Notes: a model not told the origin generated them from the letters alone. Numbered from the stretch's first letter, positions 34,947-44,804 are shown. The stretch is DNA of 64,000 bases from Sandarakinorhabdus limnophila DSM 17366 (GCF_000420765.1 NZ_ATVO01000005.1:124001-188000); one strand, 5' to 3'. Numbers and translations: made by a program.

Positions 34947-36139
34947 CGCGGTTTGGCGAGCAGGTGATAGGCCGCCGCCGCCACCAGCAGTGCCACGGCC
35001 ACATTGGCCGCCAGCGGCCGCGCCGTGCCATCATACATGGCCGCGGCCAGCGCCGATGCGGCAGCGCCCATACCGAAGTTGATGCCGCCCATCAGGCCGG
35101 AAATCGCCCCGGCCCGCAGCGGATCGACATTCAGCGCGCCGGCCGAAGCATTAGCGGCAATGAGTCCGTTCGAGGACAGCGCCACGAACACCGCCGCCAG
35201 CACGACCGGCACCGGCGCGTCGAACAGTGCCACCAGCCAAAGCGCCACACCAGCCGCCGCTGCACCCAGCGTTGCCAAAGCCAGTATGGCATCAGGTGAA
35301 CGATGCTTCAGCAGCAGGCGGTTGACCTGGCTTGATCCGACGACGCCCACGGCAATGGCGGCAAACACCAACCCGAACTGGCTTTCGGAAAAGCCCCAGC
35401 TGTTCACCACCAGATCGGGCGATGCCGCGATATAGCTGAACAAGGTGGCGCCATTGGCCGCGCCGACGAGCAGATAGCCGATCAGGCGCTTGTGACCCAG
35501 CAGCCGGGCATAGGCGCTCAGCACGTCCTGCCCGCGCGCCGCCTGCGCGGTGGCGGCGGAGCGGCTTTCATCCAAGCGCAAACCGACGGCCGCCGAAATG
35601 GCGACGCCCACCGCCACGAACGCATAGAACACGGCGTGCCAGCCTGCTGCGGCCGCGATCCAGCCGCCAACGGTGGGCGCCAGCAGCGGCGCGATCGCCA
35701 GCACCAGCATCAACAGGCTGAAGATGCGGGCGGAATCGCGGTGGTCATAGCGATCGCGCACGATGGCGCGGCAGGTGACCATGGCGGCACAACAGCCCAG
35801 CGCCTGGAAAAAGCGCCCGGCCACCAGCGCCTCGATCGTAGGTGCCAGCGCGCAGAACAGGCTGGCCGCCACATAGACCGCGCAACCGATCAATATGGTC
35901 GGCCGCCGCCCGATCCGATCACTGAGCGGCCCGAAGAACAATTGCCCCAGCGCCATGCCGACGAAGAACGTGGACAGCGTAAGCTGCACCGCCGCCGCCG
36001 ACGTGCCGTAATCGCGGGCGATGGCCGGCAGCGTGGGCAGATAGAGATCGATGGTGACGGCGCCAAACGCCGTCAGCGACCCCAGCAGCAGGATTTCACC
36101 CAGACTGGGCTGGCGAATTGAGGCAGTTGGGGCAGGCAC
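34943..36139 (-). CDS. Bcr/CflA-family MFS drug exporter
   Basis: A 398-aa, twelve-helix MFS transporter. It matches the Bcr/CflA group through GAVTIDLYLPTLPAIARDYG, FVGMALGQLFFGPLSDRIGRRP and RFFQALGCCAAMVTCRAIVRD. Such proteins export bicyclomycin, chloramphenicol or dipeptides. It starts at GTG and is co-directional with the EamA gene through a 4-bp overlap, so both exporters come from one transcript. Confidence 0.93.
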   Translation of the reverse strand: MPAPTASIRQPSLGEILLLGSLTAFGAVTIDLYLPTLPAIARDYGTSAAAVQLTLSTFFVGMALGQLFFGPLSDRIGRRPTILIGCAVYVAASLFCALAPTIEALVAGRFFQALGCCAAMVTCRAIVRDRYDHRDSARIFSLLMLVLAIAPLLAPTVGGWIAAAAGWHAVFYAFVAVGVAISAAVGLRLDESRSAATAQAARGQDVLSAYARLLGHKRLIGYLLVGAANGATLFSYIAASPDLVVNSWGFSESQFGLVFAAIAVGVVGSSQVNRLLLKHRSPDAILALATLGAAAAGVALWLVALFDAPVPVVLAAVFVALSSNGLIAANASAGALNVDPLRAGAISGLMGGINFGMGAAASALAAAMYDGTARPLAANVAVALLVAAAAYHLLAKPR

Positions 36140-36195
36140 GCTGCAGCGCTTAGGCTGCCAGACGCCTGAAGGGAAGCGCGCGAATGGCGCAGGCC

Positions 36196-38127
36196 TCAGG
36201 CCCGCGCCGCGCCCTCATCAACCGCGTTGACGCTGTTGTGGCGCAGCGCGTCGAGCACGGTGCGCACGATGCCGGCAGCGTCCAGCCCTGCATCGGCATA
36301 TTGCTTCGCCGGGGCGTCGTGATCCTGATAGATATCGGGCAGGCGGAGCGTGCGAACCTTGAGGCCGGCATCGGTCAGGCCTTCGTCGCTGGCCAGCGTG
36401 AGCACATGGCTGCCGAAACCGCCAATCGCGCCTTCCTCGATGGTGATCAACACGTCGTGGGTAGCGGCGAGCTTGCGGATCAGCGCCATGTCGAGCGGCT
36501 TGGCAAAGCGCATGTCGGCAACGGTGGTGGAAAGGCCCTTGGCGTCGAGTGTGTCGGCGGCGGCCAGCGCTTCGGCGAGGCGGGTGCCGAGCGACAGGAT
36601 GGCAACCTTGCTGCCCTGCCGCACAATGCGGCCCTTGCCGATTTCGAGGCGGGTGCGGGTTTCGGGAATGGCGACGCCGGTGCCTTCGCCGCGCGGATAG
36701 CGCAGGGCGATGGGGCCATCGTCGTAAATGGCCGCAGTGTGCACCATGTCGGCCAGTTCGGCTTCGTCGGCAGCAGCCATCACCACCATGTTGGGCAGGG
36801 TGGCGAGATAGGTGACATCAAACGAACCGGCGTGGGTGGCACCATCGGCACCGACCAGGCCAGCACGGTCAATCGCGAAGCGCACGGGCAGATTCTGCAG
36901 CGCCACATCGTGCACCACCTGATCATAGGCGCGCTGCAGGAAGGTGGAATAGATGGCACAGAACGGCCGCATGCCCTGCGCGGCCAGGCCGGCAGCGAAG
37001 GTGACGGCGTGCTGTTCGGCGATGCCGACGTCGAAGCTGCGTTCCGGGAAGGCCTTGGCAAAGCGGTCCACACCGGTGCCCGATGGCATGGCAGCGGTGA
37101 TGGCGACGATGTTGGGATCGCGCTTGGCTTCCTCGATCAGCATGTCGCCGAACACATTTTGATAAGCCGGCGCCTTGGGCTGCGCCTTGTGCTGGGTGCC
37201 CGAAACCACGTCGAACTTCACCACGCCATGATATTTGTCGGCACTGGCTTCGGCCGGGCCATAGCCCTTGCCCTTTTGCGTAACGACATGGATCAGCATC
37301 GGGCCTTCCGCGGCGTCGCGCACATTTTCGAGCACTGGCAGCAGGTGATCGAGATTATGGCCATCGATCGGGCCTACATAATAGAAGCCCAGTTCCTCGA
37401 ACAAGGTACCGCCACCCTGGGCGAAACCGCGGGCATATTCATCGATGCGCGCGGCCGCCTTCTGCAGCGGCGGCGGCAGCACCTTGCCAGAAACCTGCTT
37501 CAGATATTCGCGCAGTTCCAGGAACTTGCGGCCCGAAAGCAGCCGCGACAGATAGGACGATAGCGCCCCCACCGGCGGCGCGATCGACATGTCGTTGTCG
37601 TTGAGGATCACCACAAGCCGGTTGCCGGCCTCGCGGGCATTGTTCATCGCCTCATAGGCCATGCCGGCCGACATGGCGCCATCGCCGATCACCGCAATGC
37701 CCTTGCCCGGCTTGTTCATCATCTTGTTGGCGACGGCAAAGCCCAGCGCCGCCGAGATCGAGGTGCTGCTGTGCGCAGCGCCGAACGGATCATACTCGCT
37801 CTCAGTGCGCTTGGTGAAGCCGCTGAGGCCGCCGCCCTGGCGCAGGGTGCGAATGCGCTCGCGCCGACCGGTGATGATCTTGTGCGGATAGGCCTGGTGG
37901 CCGACGTCCCACACCAACTTATCGTCCGGCGTGTTGAACACATAATGGAGAGCGACGGTCAGCTCGACCACGCCAAGGCCGGCACCGAGGTGGCCCCCGG
38001 TCACCGAAACGGCGTGGATCATTTCCTGGCGGAGTTCATCCGCCAATTGCCGCAACTGCCCGGGTTCCAGCCGGCGCAGATCGGCCGGAATGTTGACTTG
38101 GTCGAGAAGCGGGGTTTCAAGCGTCAT
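36196..38127 (-). CDS. dxs: 1-deoxy-D-xylulose-5-phosphate synthase
   Basis: DXS condenses pyruvate and glyceraldehyde-3-phosphate to start MEP isoprenoid synthesis. TPP-binding features include [39 protein letters not shown], the catalytic Glu in [15 protein letters not shown] and the [15 protein letters not shown] loop. At 643 aa it is complete. An ATG at 38127 is used instead of a TTG at 38142. It shares no operon. Confidence 0.97.
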   Translation of the reverse strand: MTLETPLLDQVNIPADLRRLEPGQLRQLADELRQEMIHAVSVTGGHLGAGLGVVELTVALHYVFNTPDDKLVWDVGHQAYPHKIITGRRERIRTLRQGGGLSGFTKRTESEYDPFGAAHSSTSISAALGFAVANKMMNKPGKGIAVIGDGAMSAGMAYEAMNNAREAGNRLVVILNDNDMSIAPPVGALSSYLSRLLSGRKFLELREYLKQVSGKVLPPPLQKAAARIDEYARGFAQGGGTLFEELGFYYVGPIDGHNLDHLLPVLENVRDAAEGPMLIHVVTQKGKGYGPAEASADKYHGVVKFDVVSGTQHKAQPKAPAYQNVFGDMLIEEAKRDPNIVAITAAMPSGTGVDRFAKAFPERSFDVGIAEQHAVTFAAGLAAQGMRPFCAIYSTFLQRAYDQVVHDVALQNLPVRFAIDRAGLVGADGATHAGSFDVTYLATLPNMVVMAAADEAELADMVHTAAIYDDGPIALRYPRGEGTGVAIPETRTRLEIGKGRIVRQGSKVAILSLGTRLAEALAAADTLDAKGLSTTVADMRFAKPLDMALIRKLAATHDVLITIEEGAIGGFGSHVLTLASDEGLTDAGLKVRTLRLPDIYQDHDAPAKQYADAGLDAAGIVRTVLDALRHNSVNAVDEGAARA

Positions 38128-38185
38128 GAGAACGGCTCGCAATCGATGAATCTTTAGTAATTGCCCTTAGCGAGAATGGCGGGGC

Positions 38186-38217
38186 CTGTCATCCGAAGTG
38201 TCAATCCAACATGACAG
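38186..38217. promoter_or_regulatory. inverted repeat and -35-like box upstream of dxs
   Basis: CTGTCAT (38186-38192) and ATGACAG (38211-38217) form a 7-bp inverted repeat. On the minus strand a TTGACA lies between them, at 38204-38199, but no good -10 follows at 17 bp. This may be a promoter with an overlapping operator. Confidence 0.3.
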
Positions 38218-38249
38218 TTTCATTGCCGTAGCACGGCATCATGCTGATT

Positions 38250-38726
38250 TCAGGCGCAGTTTGCGCACAGGCCGCGCACTTCGATCACCGGGCGCACCGG
38301 GGTGAAGCCCGCCGCCAGCGCTGCACTGCGCACGTCGCCGGTGATGCGGTCATCATCAACATGAGTCGCCCCGCCGCAGCGGTCACACACCAGGAAAATG
38401 CAATCGTGCGGACAATCGGGGTGGACATTCGCGATGAAGGCGTTGGCGCTTTCGACCCGGCTGGCCACGTTGTTGGCCACAAACAGATCGAGAATGCGAT
38501 AGACGCTGTTGGCGGCAATGCGGCGGCCGCTGGCCGTGGAAACCGCATCGGTCACATCATAGGCCGAAACCGGGCGATCATATCCTGCAAGTGCGGCAAA
38601 CACGGTTGCGCGCAGGGGCGTCCATTGCTCGCCGGCGCTTTTCAGCCGGGCTTGGGCGGCGGCGGCAAGATCGGCTCGGCTGTGATGCTGGCCGTGGCTG
38701 TGGGCGGGATGTGCCATGATCTGCAT
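38250..38726 (-). CDS. zur: Fur-family zinc uptake regulator (Zur-like)
   Basis: A 158-aa Fur-family repressor. The winged helix (TPLRATVFAALAGYDRPVSAYDV, ANSVYRILDLFVANNVASRVES) is followed by a dimerisation half with two Cys pairs (LVCDRCGGATHVDD, GLCANCA) and HPDCPHDCIF. The Cys4 site and lack of classic Fur HHXHXX spacing favour Zur over Fur. A second ATG at residue 4 is possible. It follows merC 53 bp downstream on the same strand, a pairing that fits zinc control. Confidence 0.88.
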   Translation of the reverse strand: MQIMAHPAHSHGQHHSRADLAAAAQARLKSAGEQWTPLRATVFAALAGYDRPVSAYDVTDAVSTASGRRIAANSVYRILDLFVANNVASRVESANAFIANVHPDCPHDCIFLVCDRCGGATHVDDDRITGDVRSAALAAGFTPVRPVIEVRGLCANCA

Positions 38727-38779
38727 ATCGGGCTTTGCGGCCCGCCATGCAAGACGGCGGGTGGTTCAGGCCCAAAGGC

Positions 38780-39145
38780 TCAGGGGAGGCGCAGCGCCTT
38801 CATGTTCTGCCAGTGGGCAAACGCCAGGATCGCCACACCAGCGACGGAAACCAGCATTTCGGCGACCGCGCCATGTTCCACCGCCAGCGAGATCGCCATG
38901 ACCGCCAGGCCGACCACGCCCATCATGCCGATATCGCTGCGGCCATGCCGGCGCCAGCCGCGCCACAGCGCCACAGCCGCCAAAGGCATGGCCAGCATCA
39001 GGCCAATGAAGTGCACCCGGTGATCCAGCCAGTCACCCGTGAGCGCAAACACGGTCAGCAGCACGAACCCGGCCATGCAATGCAGCAGGCACAGGCCCGA
39101 CAGGCCGATGGCGATTCGATCGAGGAGGCTGCTGGGCAACGGCAC
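38780..39145 (-). CDS. MerC-domain membrane protein
   Basis: A 121-aa, four-helix membrane protein. The MerC pattern is LSGLCLLHCMAGFVLL in helix 1 with a Cys pair, then a HRVHFIG loop and three more helices. MerC proteins bind Hg2+, but in sphingomonads this MerC/Zur pair is associated with zinc homeostasis, not mercury. It starts at GTG (no upstream ATG), 9 bp from a palindrome-like operator. No merA or merR is near. Confidence 0.85.
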   Translation of the reverse strand: MPLPSSLLDRIAIGLSGLCLLHCMAGFVLLTVFALTGDWLDHRVHFIGLMLAMPLAAVALWRGWRRHGRSDIGMMGVVGLAVMAISLAVEHGAVAEMLVSVAGVAILAFAHWQNMKALRLP

Positions 39146-39154
39146 GCGATTGGT

Positions 39155-39167
39155 GTTACATTATTAC
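39155..39167. promoter_or_regulatory. candidate Zur operator upstream of merC-zur
   Basis: GTTACATTATTAC is an imperfect palindrome (GT.A.A-T-T.T.AC) and AT-rich in a GC-rich setting. It also contains two TTACAT direct repeats 8 bp apart. It lies 10-22 bp upstream of merC, where a Zur repressor would act. The assignment is by position and resemblance to Zur boxes. Confidence 0.4.
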
Positions 39168-39276
39168 ATCCTTGGCGACAACCCCTTTTGGCCTGACGGC
39201 ACTGGGCCGGCTCGCGCGTTGCCATGCAGATTGCCGGCCGCTAGACACCAGAATTCCCTGATCTGGAGATTGCCCG

Positions 39277-40887
39277 ATGCGCGCCCCACAAGCCCAGCTT
39301 CTTGCCCTGCTGCTTGCCGGCGTTGCCGCCCCAACACTGGCTGCGCCTGATCTGGCGATGGTGGCGCGGATTACCGATGAAGCCATGAACCACGGCGAAG
39401 TGGTGGATACCGTGGCCTATTTGACCGACCGGATCGGGCCGCGCATGACCAATTCGCCTGGCATGCGCGTGGCCGAACGCTGGACGCAGGACAAGTTCAA
39501 GGGCTGGGGTCTGACCAACGTGCGCACCGAAGGCTTTGATTTCGGCCGCGGCTGGTCGATCGAAAGCGCCAGCGTCACGCTGGAATCGCCGCGCCGCATG
39601 AGCCTGCGGACCATTCCGGTGGCGTGGACCCCGGGCACGCCGGCCGGCGGCATCACCGCGCCGCTCATCGTTGCACCAATGAAGAAGCCGCGCGATTTTG
39701 CCGAATGGAGCGGCAAGTTGAAGGGCAAGATCGTTGCCATCAGTTTTCCGCGCCCGCCGGCCGATGCCACCAAGCCGGCCTTTTTGCGGATGGAAGACAA
39801 GGCAATCGGTGAGCTCGACGAGTTTCAACAGCCGGTGACCGCATCCGACGACGGTGACGGCTGGTTCAAGTTCATCCAGTTCGGCAAGCAACTTGACGAA
39901 TTCCTGGCCAAGGAAGGCGCCGTGGGCTGGGTGCGCATGAGCTACCGGGACAACGGCCTGCTGCACGGCGAAGGTTATCAGCACCGCGACACGCCCAAGC
40001 TGCCCGGACTGGAGCTGACCGCCGAGGATTATCGCCGCCTCGCCCGCCTGGCGACGCAGGGCGACGTGACGCTGACCATCACTTCGCAGGTCAAGTTCGA
40101 CGACAGCGATCCCAATGGTTACAATGTCTTGGCCGATCTTCCGGGCAGCGACGCCAAGGCCGGTTACGTGATGGCCGGCGCCCACCTTGATAGCTGGGTG
40201 GCCGCCGATGGCGCCGCCGACAATGGCGCCGGTTCGGCGGTGGTGATGGAAGCGGCGCGCATCCTGGCGGCACTGAAGGTGAAACCGAAACGCACGATCC
40301 GCTTTGCGCTGTGGTCAGGCGAAGAGCAGGGCCTCTATGGTTCGGCCAACTATATCGAACGCCACTTCGCCAGCCGGCCGGCCAACCCGGATCCGGTGAA
40401 GGCCAGGCTGAGCTATGATTTCAAGCTGGGCCAGTATCCGATCGAAAAAAAGGCCGATTACAATCTGTTGGCGGCCTATTTCAACATGGATAACGGCGGC
40501 GGCAAATTCCGCGGCATCCATGCCGAAGGCAATTTCGCGGCCGTGCCCATCCTGCAGGAGTGGCTGTCGCCATTTGCCAGCATGGGTGCCAGCACGGTTG
40601 TCGCCAGCCCGACCGGTGGCACCGATCACGAGTTCATGCAGGCCATCGGGCTGCCCGCGTTCCAGTTCATCCAGGATCCGCTGGATTATGGCACGACCGT
40701 ACACCACAGCAGCGTCGATACCTTCGATCACCTGCGCCCTGCCGATCTGCGCCAGGCCTCGGTGATCCTGGCCAGCCTGCTGTGGGAAGCCGCCAACGCC
40801 GACAAGCCGTTGCCCGCCAAGCCCCTGCCAACCAAGCCGAAAATGACCGATCCCTTCCGTTATGAAGATCCCGACAAGAAGTATTGA
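39277..40887 (+). CDS. secreted M28-family zinc aminopeptidase
   Basis: A 536-aa exported metallopeptidase. After a signal peptide (to APTLAA) it carries an M28 core with zinc ligands: His-Asp in MAGAHLDSWVAADGAADNGAGSAVVMEA, Glu-Glu in LWSGEEQGLYGSANYI, Asp in YFNMDNGGG, and His in TTVHHSSVDTFD. A PA-like insertion lies between. It probably removes N-terminal residues in the periplasm or outside the cell. ATG and ends are clear; it is followed by ctaA. Confidence 0.93.
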   Translation: MRAPQAQLLALLLAGVAAPTLAAPDLAMVARITDEAMNHGEVVDTVAYLTDRIGPRMTNSPGMRVAERWTQDKFKGWGLTNVRTEGFDFGRGWSIESASVTLESPRRMSLRTIPVAWTPGTPAGGITAPLIVAPMKKPRDFAEWSGKLKGKIVAISFPRPPADATKPAFLRMEDKAIGELDEFQQPVTASDDGDGWFKFIQFGKQLDEFLAKEGAVGWVRMSYRDNGLLHGEGYQHRDTPKLPGLELTAEDYRRLARLATQGDVTLTITSQVKFDDSDPNGYNVLADLPGSDAKAGYVMAGAHLDSWVAADGAADNGAGSAVVMEAARILAALKVKPKRTIRFALWSGEEQGLYGSANYIERHFASRPANPDPVKARLSYDFKLGQYPIEKKADYNLLAAYFNMDNGGGKFRGIHAEGNFAAVPILQEWLSPFASMGASTVVASPTGGTDHEFMQAIGLPAFQFIQDPLDYGTTVHHSSVDTFDHLRPADLRQASVILASLLWEAANADKPLPAKPLPTKPKMTDPFRYEDPDKKY

Positions 40888-40940
40888 TGCGGCATCAGGT
40901 GGGGTTGGCCGGCATGAACTTTGGGCCTAGGGAGGCGTCC

Positions 40941-41966
40941 ATGGCTTCCCTCGCCGCCTCGCTTCCCCGTTCCGATGCCCGCCCGCGCGACGTGGCGGTG
41001 TGGCTGCTCGGCATCGCCGCCCTGGTGTTTGCCATGGTCGTCGTCGGCGGCATCACCCGGCTCACGGAGAGCGGCTTGTCGATCACCCGCTGGGATGTCG
41101 TGTCGGGTACACTGCCGCCGCTCACGGAAAGTGAATGGTTTCGGCAGTTTACGCTGTATCAGCAGTCCAGCCAGTATCAGTTGATGAACCGCGGCATGAG
41201 CCTGGCCGAGTTCAAGGGCATCTTCTTTTGGGAATATGTCCACCGCCTGTTGGGTCGCCTGATCGGCCTCGCTTTTGCGCTGCCGTTGGCGTGGTTCTGG
41301 ATTCGCCGCAAGATTCCAGCTGGTTACAAGCCGCGGCTGCTCGCGCTGTTCGCCTTGGGTGGCCTGCAGGGCGCCATCGGCTGGTGGATGGTCGCCTCCG
41401 GCCTCGTCGATCGTACCGAGGTGGCGCCGGAACGGCTGGCGGTGCATTTGTCCAATGCTTTCATCATCATGGCCGGCTGCATCTGGACCGCGCTTGATCT
41501 CATCGATGGCGATAAGCCTCGTCACGACCGCCCTCGCGTCTGGGTGTGGCCGCTCACCGCGCTGCTGGCCGTGCAGATCGTCTGGGGCGCCTTCACCGCC
41601 GGCTTGCGGGCCGGCCATGCCAGCGACACCTGGCCGCTGATGTTCGGCGCGCTGGTGCCCGACGGGATCCTGGGCCGCGCCATCGACGCGGTCAGCGATC
41701 CGGTGAGCGTGCAGTTCATCCACCGCAGCCTGGCCTGGATTGCCGCCGGCGCCGTGCTGGCGGTGGCCGCGCGGTTGTGGCGCGCGGGCGGCGGTGTCCG
41801 GGCGCTGGCGCTGGGTGGCGTTGTGCTGGCGCAGTTCGTTCTGGGCGTTTCCGTTATTCTGAACCACGTGCCGGTCTGGCTCGGTGTCGCCCACCAGGCC
41901 GGCGCGGCGCTGCTGGTGGCAGCCGTGGTCTGGGCGGCGCATTGGTCGAGAAGGGGTCCTGCATGA
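40941..41966 (+). CDS. ctaA: heme A synthase (COX15/CtaA family)
   Basis: CtaA oxidises heme O to heme A for aa3-type cytochrome oxidases in the inner membrane. The heme-ligand histidines sit in WEYVHRLLGRLIGLAF, RLAVHLSNAFIIM, VQFIHRSLAWIAAG and GVAHQAGAALLV, and GGITRLTESGLSI is the type-2 signature. At 341 aa it is normal. The ATG at 40941 has GGAGG at 40931, better than the in-frame codons further upstream. Its stop overlaps the DUF2237 start. Confidence 0.95.
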   Translation: MASLAASLPRSDARPRDVAVWLLGIAALVFAMVVVGGITRLTESGLSITRWDVVSGTLPPLTESEWFRQFTLYQQSSQYQLMNRGMSLAEFKGIFFWEYVHRLLGRLIGLAFALPLAWFWIRRKIPAGYKPRLLALFALGGLQGAIGWWMVASGLVDRTEVAPERLAVHLSNAFIIMAGCIWTALDLIDGDKPRHDRPRVWVWPLTALLAVQIVWGAFTAGLRAGHASDTWPLMFGALVPDGILGRAIDAVSDPVSVQFIHRSLAWIAAGAVLAVAARLWRAGGGVRALALGGVVLAQFVLGVSVILNHVPVWLGVAHQAGAALLVAAVVWAAHWSRRGPA

Positions 41967-42322
41967 CCGCGAAGAATGTGCTCGGCGGGCCACTGCTGCC
42001 CTGCTCGCTGGAACCGCTGACCGGCTGGTATCGCGACGGCTGCTGCAACACCGATGCGGCCGATGCCGGCCTCCACACCGTCTGCGCCGTGATGACCGAG
42101 GAGTTCCTCGCCTTCAGCCAATCAGCTGGCAATGATCTGTCGACGCCGCGCCCCGAATATGGCTTCCCCGGCCTCAACCCCGGTGACCGCTGGTGCCTGT
42201 GCGCTGGCCGCTGGGAAGAGGCCCGCATCGCCGGGTTCGCGCCGGAAGTGGTTCTGGAAGCCACCCACGCCAAGACACTGGAGATTACCATGTTGGGTCA
42301 CCTCCAGGCCCACGCCGTGTGA
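41963..42322 (+). CDS. DUF2237 family protein
   Basis: A 119-aa protein of the conserved but uncharacterised DUF2237 family: KNVLGGPLLPCSLEPLTGWYRDGCCNTD, then TVCAVMTEEFLAFSQSAGNDLSTPRPEYGFPGLNPGDRWCLCA.RW and VVLEATHAKTLEI. Several conserved cysteines are present. It is coupled to ctaA (ATGA) and to the NUDIX gene downstream by overlapping GTGTGA, so all three lie in one operon. Confidence 0.9.
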   Translation: MTAKNVLGGPLLPCSLEPLTGWYRDGCCNTDAADAGLHTVCAVMTEEFLAFSQSAGNDLSTPRPEYGFPGLNPGDRWCLCAGRWEEARIAGFAPEVVLEATHAKTLEITMLGHLQAHAV

Positions 42323-42780
42323 TCACCCCGTGGGACGGCGCGGACTTCGCCGGCGCCAAGCTGGCGGCGCTGGTTGACGGCCACATCCTCACCTATCGCC
42401 GCGACAACAAGCCCGGCATCCCCTGGCCCGGCCTGATCGATCTGCCCGGCGGCGGCCGCGAGGGCGATGAAAGCCCGGCCCTGTGCGCCTTAAGGGAATT
42501 GCACGAGGAGTTCGGCCTGCACCTGCCCGAACAGCGCATCTGGTGGGCGCGGCCCTTCCCGGCGATGGATGCGCGCAGTGGTTCCTTGGGCCGCACCGGC
42601 TGGTTCCTCGCCGCCACGATCACAAGAAGCGAAGTGAACGCCATCCGCTTCGACACCGAAGGCCACAGCCCACAACTGCTTGGACTGGACGCGTTTCTGG
42701 CCGCCAGCGACGCGATTGCGCCCCTGCAGCAGCGTCTGCGGCTGGTGCTGGAGACGCCGCGAAACGGCGCGGTGCTATAA
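42319..42780 (+). CDS. NUDIX hydrolase
   Basis: A 153-aa NUDIX pyrophosphohydrolase. The Nudix box reads GGGREGDESPALCALRELHEEFGL, fitting GX5EX7REUXEEXGU. The substrate is likely a nucleotide or sugar diphosphate; nothing visible separates the options. It starts at a GTG that overlaps the DUF2237 stop. It is followed by a rplM promoter. Confidence 0.88.
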   Translation: MITPWDGADFAGAKLAALVDGHILTYRRDNKPGIPWPGLIDLPGGGREGDESPALCALRELHEEFGLHLPEQRIWWARPFPAMDARSGSLGRTGWFLAATITRSEVNAIRFDTEGHSPQLLGLDAFLAASDAIAPLQQRLRLVLETPRNGAVL

Positions 42781-42809
42781 TACCACATGCCAAAAACCCC
42801 GGTTTTTCC

Positions 42810-42838
42810 TTGACCTGCACGGGGGTTTGCACGATACG
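42810..42838 (+). promoter_or_regulatory. candidate promoter for rplM-rpsI
   Basis: TTGACC (42810-42815) and GATACG (42833-42838) are separated by 17 bp, upstream of the ribosomal-protein operon by ~60 bp. It lies outside any gene in a 120-bp gap. Confidence 0.5.
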
Positions 42839-42900
42839 CCGGCTCGACGCCGGGGCCAAAACCTCGGCCGTTTCGCATTTTGAAGAATGGAATCAACGCC

Positions 42901-43377
42901 ATGCTCACCCGGATCACCGCATCGGCCAAACCGGCCGAGATTGAAAAGAAGTGGCTGCTGATCGATGCCGAAGGCCTCGTCGTCGGCCGTCTCGCTTCGA
43001 TCATCGCCAACCGCCTGCGCGGCAAGCACAAGACCAACTACACTCCGCACGTCGATTGCGGTGACAACGTGATTGTCATCAACGCCGACAAGGTGCGCTT
43101 CACAGGCAAGAAGACCACAGACAAGGTTTACTATCGCCACACCGGTCACCCGGGCGGCATCAAGGAAACCACTCCGGCCAAGATCCTGGAAGGTCGCTAT
43201 CCGGAACGCGTGCTGATCAAGGCCGTGGAACGCATGGTGCCGCGCGGCCCGCTGGGTCGCGATCAGATGCGCAACCTGCGCGTCTTTGCCGGTGCCGAGC
43301 ATCCGCATGTCGCCCAGTCGCCGGAAGTGCTCGACGTCAAGTCGATGAACCGCAAAAACACCACGCTTGCTGGTTGA
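42901..43377 (+). CDS. rplM: 50S ribosomal protein L13
   Basis: L13 is an early-assembly protein of the large subunit. The sequence [55 protein letters not shown] is diagnostic, followed by [12 protein letters not shown] and [14 protein letters not shown]-type [20 protein letters not shown]. At 158 aa it is slightly long, as in alphaproteobacteria. The ATG at 42901 replaces an upstream TTG. rpsI follows 10 bp later, the usual pair. Confidence 0.98.
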   Translation: MLTRITASAKPAEIEKKWLLIDAEGLVVGRLASIIANRLRGKHKTNYTPHVDCGDNVIVINADKVRFTGKKTTDKVYYRHTGHPGGIKETTPAKILEGRYPERVLIKAVERMVPRGPLGRDQMRNLRVFAGAEHPHVAQSPEVLDVKSMNRKNTTLAG

Positions 43378-43387
43378 GGGATAAGAA

Positions 43388-43897
43388 ATGTCTGACAATC
43401 GCCAGTCCCTGTCTGATCTCGGCAACATGGATGCCGATGCACCCGTCAACACCGCCCACACCGGTGGTGGCGGCCCGCCCGCCCCGCTGCGTGAGCAGGA
43501 AATCGATGCGCAGGGCCGCGCCTATGCCACCGGCAAGCGCAAGAACGCCATCGCCCGCGTGTGGCTGAAGCCCGGCACCGGCAAGATCACGGTCAACGGC
43601 CGCGATCAGACCGTCTATTTCGCCCGCCCCTCGCTGCGCCTGGTGATCAACCAGCCGTTCGACGTGGCCGAACGCCGTGAGCAGTATGACGTGGTCTGCA
43701 CCGTGGTTGGTGGTGGCCTTTCGGGCCAGGCCGGCGCCGTGAAGCACGGCATCGCCCAGGCGCTGACCAAGTATGAACCGATCCTGCGCACCCCGGTGAA
43801 GCAGGCCGGCTTCCTGACCCGCGATCCGCGCGTTGTCGAACGCAAGAAGTACGGCAAGGCCAAGGCCCGCCGCAGCTTCCAGTTCAGCAAGCGCTGA
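43388..43897 (+). CDS. rpsI: 30S ribosomal protein S9
   Basis: S9 sits in the small-subunit head; its C-terminal KR tail reaches the P site. The core starts at [28 protein letters not shown] and ends SFQFSKR. The first ~40 residues are an acidic, Gly-rich extension seen in many alphaproteobacterial S9 proteins, so 169 aa is not abnormal here. It is co-transcribed with rplM and followed by a terminator. Confidence 0.98.
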   Translation: MSDNRQSLSDLGNMDADAPVNTAHTGGGGPPAPLREQEIDAQGRAYATGKRKNAIARVWLKPGTGKITVNGRDQTVYFARPSLRLVINQPFDVAERREQYDVVCTVVGGGLSGQAGAVKHGIAQALTKYEPILRTPVKQAGFLTRDPRVVERKKYGKAKARRSFQFSKR

Positions 43898-43917
43898 TCC
43901 GGTTCGCCGTTCGAAAG

Positions 43918-43950
43918 AAGGGGGCTGCGCGCAAGCGTGGCCCCTTTTCT
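43918..43950 (+). terminator. terminator after rpsI
   Basis: An AAGGGGGC arm (with a bulge) pairs with GGCCCCTT around an inner CGC-GCAA-GCG tetraloop stem, running into TTTTCTT. Confidence 0.8.
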
Positions 43951-43981
43951 TGTGTATGTCCGGTTGTGCTAGGCCGAGACG

Positions 43982-44728
43982 ATGGCTTCCTCTGCCGACC
44001 TGCCTCACATCGCCTATTTCCACGGTCAGCCCGGCGGCCCTGGTGAATGGCAGGCATGCGCGCCGCCCGGCCTTCGCGCCTTTGCCCCTGATCGCACCAT
44101 GCCGGTCGATACCGCCACCCTTGCCAGGCTGGTGGTCATGCACTGTGCCGATGGGCCAGTGACGCTGATCGGCTTTTCGCTCGGCGCGCCGGTGGCGCTG
44201 GCGGTCGCGCGCGCACTGGGTGATCGGGTGGCGCACCTGCACCTGATCTCGCCAGCGGCGCCGCTGGCCTTGGGGGATTTTCTGCCCGCCATGGCCGGGG
44301 GCGGCCTGTTCCGCCTTGCACGGGCCCGCCCGGCGCTGTTCCGGCTGGTGGCGCAGTTGGAAAGCCTGATCGCCCGCACCGCGCCCGGCTTCCTGTGCGA
44401 TCGGCTGTTTGCCACTGCGGCGGGCGCCGATCTGGCGCTCAGCCGCGATCCGGATTTCCGGCAGGCGATGGCCCAAGTATTGCGCGCCGGGCTGGGCCGA
44501 ACCCCGGCCGGCTTTATCGCCGAAGTGACCGCCTATGCCGCCAGCGGCCCGGCCGATCTTGCCGGCCCCGCCGTGCCAATCACCCTCTGGCAGGGAGACG
44601 CCGATAACTGGACGCCGCCGGCAATGGCCGAGGCGCTGGCCGCCGCATTGCCCGGCCCGGTCACGCTCAATCGGTTGCCGAGCTGTTCGCATTATTCCGC
44701 CTTGCGTGCCGCGCTGGCCCGGTTGTGA
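43982..44728 (+). CDS. alpha/beta hydrolase
   Basis: A 248-aa serine hydrolase. The oxyanion region is FHGQPGGPGEWQ, the nucleophile elbow GFSLGAPVALAV, and the His is in SCSHYSALRAAL, with Asp in WQGDADNWTPP. It lacks a signal peptide. The substrate is unknown. It is co-directional with dsbD, 76 bp downstream, but no functional link is evident. Confidence 0.85.
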   Translation: MASSADLPHIAYFHGQPGGPGEWQACAPPGLRAFAPDRTMPVDTATLARLVVMHCADGPVTLIGFSLGAPVALAVARALGDRVAHLHLISPAAPLALGDFLPAMAGGGLFRLARARPALFRLVAQLESLIARTAPGFLCDRLFATAAGADLALSRDPDFRQAMAQVLRAGLGRTPAGFIAEVTAYAASGPADLAGPAVPITLWQGDADNWTPPAMAEALAAALPGPVTLNRLPSCSHYSALRAALARL

Positions 44729-44804
44729 GGGCAAAGCCGGGCTTGGGGGCGGCCAATCGGCACTGGCCTTTCGCTTTGACGCGCAGGCTGTCAAAAGGCC
44801 GGCC

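Noticed and set aside
38780-39145. Mercury-resistance operon
   Set aside because: Only a MerC-domain protein is present, with a Zur-type regulator; no merR, merA, merT or merP.
43388-43510. Abnormal N-terminal extension of ribosomal protein S9
   Set aside because: Alphaproteobacterial S9 proteins commonly carry such an extension.
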